This document shows, piece after piece, positions 59,055 to 64,000 of a stretch of DNA of 64,000 nucleotides. Source of the stretch: Romanomermis culicivorax (Eukaryota; Nematoda; Enoplea; Mermithida; Mermithidae); contig CAWUHX010000034.1 in assembly GCA_963922205.1 (NCBI GenBank), positions 682,001-746,000 on the forward strand. The letters are read 5' to 3'. A program made the translations under genes and the position numbers. Below the pieces are notes generated by a model. It ran no database searches, was not told the origin of the DNA, and saw only the letters and a program-made list of their open reading frames with translations. Numbering within the stretch: the stretch's first letter is position 1; each line of letters starts with the position of its first letter.

Positions 59055-60028
59055 TTGTCGACCATTCCGAATTTGACAACCCCCTTGGACGAAATTCATC
59101 GAGGAATTCGAATTTTGCATCCATTTTTACGAAAACTACGTCATCATCGCGAAATTTACGATTTTCGATCGAAAATGGCGAATATTCCGATCCCAGCTGT
59201 TGCGCCACTTTGGAAACACCCTGGTTCCAAGATGCGACGACTGTCCACGTGGAAACAACAGCTGGACGTCATGTTCAACCTGACCAATCGACAGCTGGCC
59301 GAGGACAAGAAACTTTCAAACGGCGATAAGAACAATTTAATGTATGCGCACCTCGGCGCCGAAGCAATCCGCCGTTTCGAACATTCTCCTATGATGGCGC
59401 AAATCAACATTGCGACTGCCGATGAATTTTATTTGGCAATTAGCGAAATGTTCGAGCAAACCACGCCGCAAGCCGTCGCCTTCTACCGGTTGCAAATGTG
59501 TCGACAACAGCGAGATGAAACGGCGATGGAATTCCTTAGCCGCTTACGAACTTTACAAGCGGAATGCAAATATGAAAATTTTAACGCGGACGTAGACCTC
59601 GCTTATACGCTGGCTCAAAATTGTTATTCGCCGGAAGTACAAAAGCGGTTATTCTCATCGCCAATTGTCAGCCTCGATGCTTTTAACAAAATCATGCAAG
59701 CCGTCGAAAACGCAGAAAGTTCCACTGCCATCATCCGCGGAGAAAAGCAAGTCAACGCCGTGCGAGAGGACCAATGACGCAATCGATCGCCAACCCGATC
59801 AAAGCGAACATCATTGCCGGCTTGAGCAACGCACAACTGCAGAGGCTGCGGATCGTCGCGACATGCTTACTTGTCCGATGAGTGCAAAGCGAGAGGTCAA
59901 AAGTGCAACAATTGCGAACGCATGGGACATTTCGGAAAATGGTGCGAACAACGTCATCGTGAAAAATCAGCGTCACGATTTAACGAGTCGAAAGATCAAA
60001 ACAAATCGGTGCGTCAGATCCACATGTG
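59055..60028 (+). pseudogene. gag of the 4.7-kb Ty3/gypsy element
   Basis: 241 codons are open from 59,055 (TGA at 59,775). An ATG in the same frame is at about 59,175. The capsid-like region includes WKQQLDVMFNL, FEQTTPQAVAFYRLQM and AMEFLSRLRTLQAEC, typical of Ty3/gypsy gag (retrotransposon gag domain). After the TGA and one further TGA, the same frame continues to paired zinc knuckles near 59,835-59,935 (CRGCGSS, then CNNCERMGHFGKWC). Two nonsense changes thus remove the nucleocapsid. Confidence 0.88.
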
Positions 60029-60035
60029 AAGTATA

Positions 60036-63000
60036 GTGTCGTCATCATCAACGGCATACCAATGTATGTTCCATGTCATGCATCCGAATGGCAAAGATTG
60101 TTACGTCAACGGCATTGTCGATTCCGGTGCCGAAGCCTCATTGGTTCCATACGGTGCTTTTAAAAAGTGGATCAATGGGCTTTTAGAACAATCAAATGCG
60201 GAATTGTACAACTTCGATGGGTCCCGTATCAATGGTCTTCGCGGACAATTTACGGCCACTGTCGAGTACAACGATCGAAGGGCGAAGTTACCCTTACTCG
60301 TTTTGGATACAATCAAAATGGGGACGTGGGGCGTGGATGCGATCGAAGCTCTCCGTCTCGTAATCGATAGAAGCACCCGTTTGATCAACGCCATCCAAAA
60401 TAATAATATCGCCGATGCTCCGAAAATCGCAATGACATCGGATGAGCATTGTGTCGCAGTGACAGTGGATGAGCACTGTGATAATAATACCACCATTCAA
60501 GTCCAAGCGATCAAACCACTCCCGAAAATTGTTGAGGAACTTCCACAACTTGTTGTGGATGGTATTGGCAAATTTCCCGATTACGAACATCGGATCATAT
60601 TGTCGCAGGATGCTTTACCAGTGGCTCGAGTTGCCCGTCCAGTATTGATTAGCCGACGCGCCGCAGTCGAAGCTGAAATCGAACAAATGGTCAAAGACAA
60701 TATTTGGGAACAAGTCAATGGCCCGAGTCAATGGGCGTTGAACCTCATTACGGTTCCAAAAGCTGACCGCAAAATTCGAATTACGACCGACTTTTCGCTG
60801 CTCAACAAATTCGTTATTCCTGATCGTCACCCATTGCCGCATATTGGCGATTTGTATTTACAACTTCAAAGTGCAACAATTTTTTCGAAGCTCGATTTAG
60901 CGAAGGGGTATTTCCACATCCAGTTGGCACCCGAATCTCGCTCGCTTATGACAACAATTACGCCTTATGGTTTGTACCAATACAAACGCTTGCTGATGGG
61001 ACTGACCGATGCCGCGTCCGTATTTCAACGTCTGGTCTCACAAACATTGTTACGCTGCGATGGTTGCATATCGTATCTCGACGATATATTGATATTTGGT
61101 TCAACATTGAATCAACAGGACGATCGTTTACGAGTCATTTTACAAAGGTTGGCCGACAAAGATTTCCGATTGAACATTGCGAAATGCCGCTTTTCGGTTG
61201 ACAACGTCCCGTTCCTCGGACATCAAATATCAGCGTCAGGAATCAAGCCGGATCCATCAAGCCTGGATGCGATTCGAAAAGCGCCGATTCCAAAATCGAT
61301 CACTGACGTGCGAAGTTTCCTGGGTTCGATCAATTATTTACGCGAATTCTTGCCGCATTTAGCCTACCATGCCGAACGATTGCAACAATTGACCCGAAGG
61401 TCAGAGCAATCGAAGTTCGAGTGGAATGACCAAAGCACCGCCGCATTCAAAAAATTAAAGTCATTACTTACGAATGATTTGCAATTGGCAATTTTTGATC
61501 CCAATTGACCTACAATATTGGCAACCGACGCCTCGAATATTGGTCTCGGAGCATGTTTATCCCAAATTAGCTGCGGTCGCTTAATTCCGATTGCATTTGC
61601 GAGCAAGACATTGACAAATCAAGAACGTGCGTATGCGACCAATGAACGCGAAGCTCTTGGTTGTGTATGGGCATGCGAACATTTTGCCAACTTTTTATTG
61701 GGTCGTCGATTTACGCTTATTACCGACCACCAATCTCTTGTCACGATATTGGCTCAAGCCCGCGACGGAAGAAAAGCGCACAAATTCGATCGATGGCGAA
61801 CTGGATTGTCAGAATTTGATTATGAAATTCAACACCGTCCCGGAGCAGACAAAGTTATACCTGACATGCTGTCTCGGTTACCACAACCGGAAATCATGGC
61901 AGGAGTCCGATTGATTCAGCTCGGAAATTTTTCGCTCGACAACATTGCGAAAGCAACGGTGAAAGACAAAGTTTTGCAGAAAGTGATCAAGTTAGTCGAA
62001 TCGAATGGCTGGAACCCAAATCACCGCAAAATTGTCGAGTTAGCCGCCTATTATGTTGTACGAAAAGAGTTAGCGGTCGAACAATCAATTTTATGGAAAA
62101 CGGGTCGAATTGTCATCCCAATTGGCCTTCGAAAATCATTATTGGCGAAGTCGCACAATGGACATCCTGGTATTGTTCGAGCAAAAGCGAAGTTACGTGA
62201 AACATATTGGTGGCCTCCAATTACCTCCGATATTGAAGAAACGATTCGACATTGTCAAGGATGTCAAGATTCCGCGAAATCAAATCCGAAAACAAATATT
62301 CCAACCGATGCGCTGCTGTTACCTACAATGCCGTGGGAAAAGATAGCGATCGATGTTACCAGTCCATTTTCAATGACAAATTATCAAAATCGATTCGCGA
62401 TTGTAGTCGTCGATTACCTGTCTGGCTACCCCGAAGTGCGATTGTGTCCCGATCACAATGTTACAACAACAATCGAATTTTTGACTGAATTATTCGCTCA
62501 TTACGGCAATCCCTCGATTATTGTCTTCGACAATGGGCCTGAGTATAGATCAACTGAGTTCGAAGAATTTTTGTCGAGCGGCGATATTTTGCATTATCAA
62601 ACGCCAGTTTACCATCCACAAGCGAACGGCAAGGTTGAAGTATTCAATCGATCGTTGAAATTTCACGCTCAAACGTTAGCTGCTTCGCAAACACCTTTTC
62701 CGATGGGCATCACCGAACTATTAGCGCGATATCGAGCAGAACGTCCAGCACCCGATATATTGTCACCAGCGGAAATTATGTTTAATCAACGCCCGCGATT
62801 AGCGTTCAAACCCCGAATCACCGAATAAGAAGCCGCCAGAATAAAAGAACCAGCAAAGAAAAAGAAACCGAAGGGACGACACGTCCATTTTAAAGAAGAG
62901 GGAGCGCCGGAACTCAATCCGATTAATCAACGCCGAGCACGGCTTTACAAAATTGGCGACGAAGTCCGCGTTAAAAGACCATCGACCATGATACGCAAAG

Positions 63001-63224
63001 GACAATCCCCGTATTCCGACGTCCTCACTGTCGTCAAAGTGTTGGGCGATTACGTATTCGAACTATCCGATGGTAATACGTGGAGCGCTCGTCGTATGCG
63101 GCCTTATTATCTACCGGCAACTATAAACTTACCGTTGAACACTGCCAAACCCGAAATCAAGCATGGACGTCGCTCTACGCGATCAACCCGTGGCCGACCA
63201 CCGCCTCGATATTCTCCCCAATGA
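60036..63224 (+). pseudogene. pol of the 4.7-kb Ty3/gypsy element (PR-RT-RH-IN)
   Basis: A single frame over 1,060 codons, interrupted only by TGA at 61,506 and TAA at 62,826. The protease motif is GIVDSGAEASLV. RT has WALNLITVPKADRKIRITTD, IFSKLDLAKGYFHI, LLMGLTDAASVFQRLV and the catalytic YLDDILIFGS near 61,075. RNase H has ATDASNIGLG and an intact TNEREALG-type motif. The integrase has HNGHPGIVRAKAKL with CQGCQ (HHCC) and the DDE residues in IAIDVTSPF, VFDNGPEY and NGKVEVFN. The C-terminal domain has IGDEVRV and YSDVLTVVKVLGDYVFEL, ending in a basic Pro/Arg tail. There is no env frame. Confidence 0.92.
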
Positions 63225-63246
63225 AACAATATTACAAAGGGGACAG

Positions 63247-63507
63247 TGATATGTACGCGTGTTATGTAAATTTGTGTAGTATTTTTGCGCGTACATTGCT
63301 TCCTTATTAGCGTCACTTTTTCTCGCCTGTTTTTTGTGTTATGCAAATAGATGGCCTATATATAGTCCGGCCATCTTTGTGTTTTTCATTGTATCCTTTG
63401 GCCCTTCATTTATCATTGACTGCTGATTATCATTGTCCGAATAAAGTATATTATTTACGATAGTTGGTCACCAGTATTTGAATTTGCATACTCGACCACA
63501 CTTATCA
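63247..63507 (+). repeat. 3' LTR of the 4.7-kb Ty3/gypsy element
   Basis: Matches the 5' LTR except for an additional ~31 bp (ATCTTTGTGTTTTTC-type sequence at about 63,374-63,404) between short GGCC words, and a few substitutions. Confidence 0.93.
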
Positions 63508-63512
63508 TAAAC

Positions 63513-64000
63513 ACAAGTGCGGCCCCGACTTCTACCTTATACGGGAGTACACGCACAGACCACCTGCGTCTTCCATCATTCGACTGCTAGCCATCTCAAT
63601 CCAACGCCCAAAACGGCCTATCCAACCAATAAATTAAGAATTTCCAAGAAGAAATTTAAAATATATTTACTAATTAACCAAAAATGAGGAAATTCATAGA
63701 AATTTAGATAAAGATGGAATTTTAAAATTTAAATAATTTTGAAATTATCTACCCCTAGTCGACTAGTTGCTACACTCCACTTCTTCCCCATCACATAGAC
63801 GAATTTATTCAACTTGCTATGTGTGTAGAGGAATGATGAAGTTTCACAAAAAGTCCAAATCTCACGCTACTGGCAGCTTTGCCACACTCTTTCAAGTTTG
63901 ACAGAACAAATTTGTTCCCACTAAATTTTGAGAATTGTCTAGGCCTTCGTCTAGACACCCGTGGGCTATAACATCCTGCTTTGCCCAAAAAAATTTTTTT
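63513..64000. other. Right end of window, no recognised gene
   Basis: AT-rich flank after the retrotransposon. No coding frame or bounded repeat was recognised. Confidence 0.4.

Larger units (their letters stand above)
58778..63507 (+). mobile_element. Ty3/gypsy LTR retrotransposon, nearly intact, 4.7 kb
   Basis: Short LTRs of 230 and 261 bp start TGATATGTACGCGTG and end CACTTATCA. They are flanked by the 5-bp target duplication TAAAC (58,773-58,777 and 63,508-63,512). A likely primer-binding site starts at TTGGCGCAG after the 5' LTR. The purine tract AAAGGGGACAG precedes the 3' LTR. The order gag, pol (protease, RT, RNase H, integrase) and the C-terminal RSTRSTRGRPPPRYSPQ tail recall the Mag clade (inference). 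The LTRs differ mainly by a ~31-bp insertion and a handful of substitutions, so the insertion is relatively recent. Confidence 0.93.

Noticed and set aside
1-64000. CRISPR arrays, bacterial operons, ribosome-binding sites, tRNA or rRNA genes
   Set aside because: The window is eukaryotic with spliced genes. No regularly spaced repeat arrays and no tRNA cloverleaf or rRNA sequence were recognised by eye.

Overview
The window is nuclear DNA of an invertebrate-type metazoan: AT-rich, with intron-containing protein genes scattered among many transposable elements. I cannot name the organism. The coding genes are ordinary animal housekeeping genes. L1/Tx1-type and CR1-type LINEs, Ty3/gypsy elements and very many short hAT-like elements argue for a TE-rich invertebrate genome. 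Splice acceptors are variable (cag or tag), so there is no nematode-type consensus. A 120-bp run of N (28,029-28,148) is an assembly gap.

Cellular genes. (1) A UPF0598/C8orf82 homologue on the minus strand: three exons between 15,889 and 11,831, 216 codons, with a 49-nt middle exon and a 3.3-kb second intron. (2) GINS3/Psf3, the replication-helicase subunit, immediately upstream on the same strand: four exons from 17,872 to 16,370, 197 codons. (3) A complete hnRNP K gene on the plus strand (29,086-35,604): eleven coding exons, three KH domains and a Gly/Met/Pro-rich linker, 381 codons. (4) The last two exons of a second hnRNP K-like gene (28,501-28,836), ending 250 bp before the start codon of the complete copy in the same orientation. 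This looks like a tandem duplication whose 5' part lies in or beyond the gap.

Mobile DNA, left to right. 4,000-7,597 is a hAT element with a perfect 8-bp target duplication and a transposase-like remnant. 7,755-8,241 is a fold-back element. 9,380-10,179 is a mariner-like element. 10,731-11,759 is a hAT-like element carrying another repeat. 18,661-21,180 is a three-level nest of hAT-like elements. 21.2-24.5 kb holds more hAT-like copies and a LINE RT fragment. 25.2-28.0 kb is a CR1-like LINE whose PHD finger is split by a second copy of the nested element. Intron 1 of hnRNP K holds an L1/Tx1-like RT fragment whose catalytic YADD codons are split by a 140-bp hAT-like element.

36-38.6 kb holds long direct repeats around a solo-LTR-like stretch. 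38,602-48,920 is a 10.3-kb LTR retroelement in which an envelope-like reading frame lies between gag and pol, with nothing env-like after the integrase. This is the most unusual structure seen. 52.3-54.5 kb is a large imperfect palindrome containing a GC-rich Harbinger-like MITE. 55.7-58.6 kb holds broken exonuclease-like frames. 58,778-63,507 is a compact, almost intact Ty3/gypsy element with short LTRs.

Exon boundaries were set by GT/AG sites plus protein-family continuity. TE boundaries were set by inverted repeats plus matching target duplications. Family names come from remembered motifs, not from database searches.
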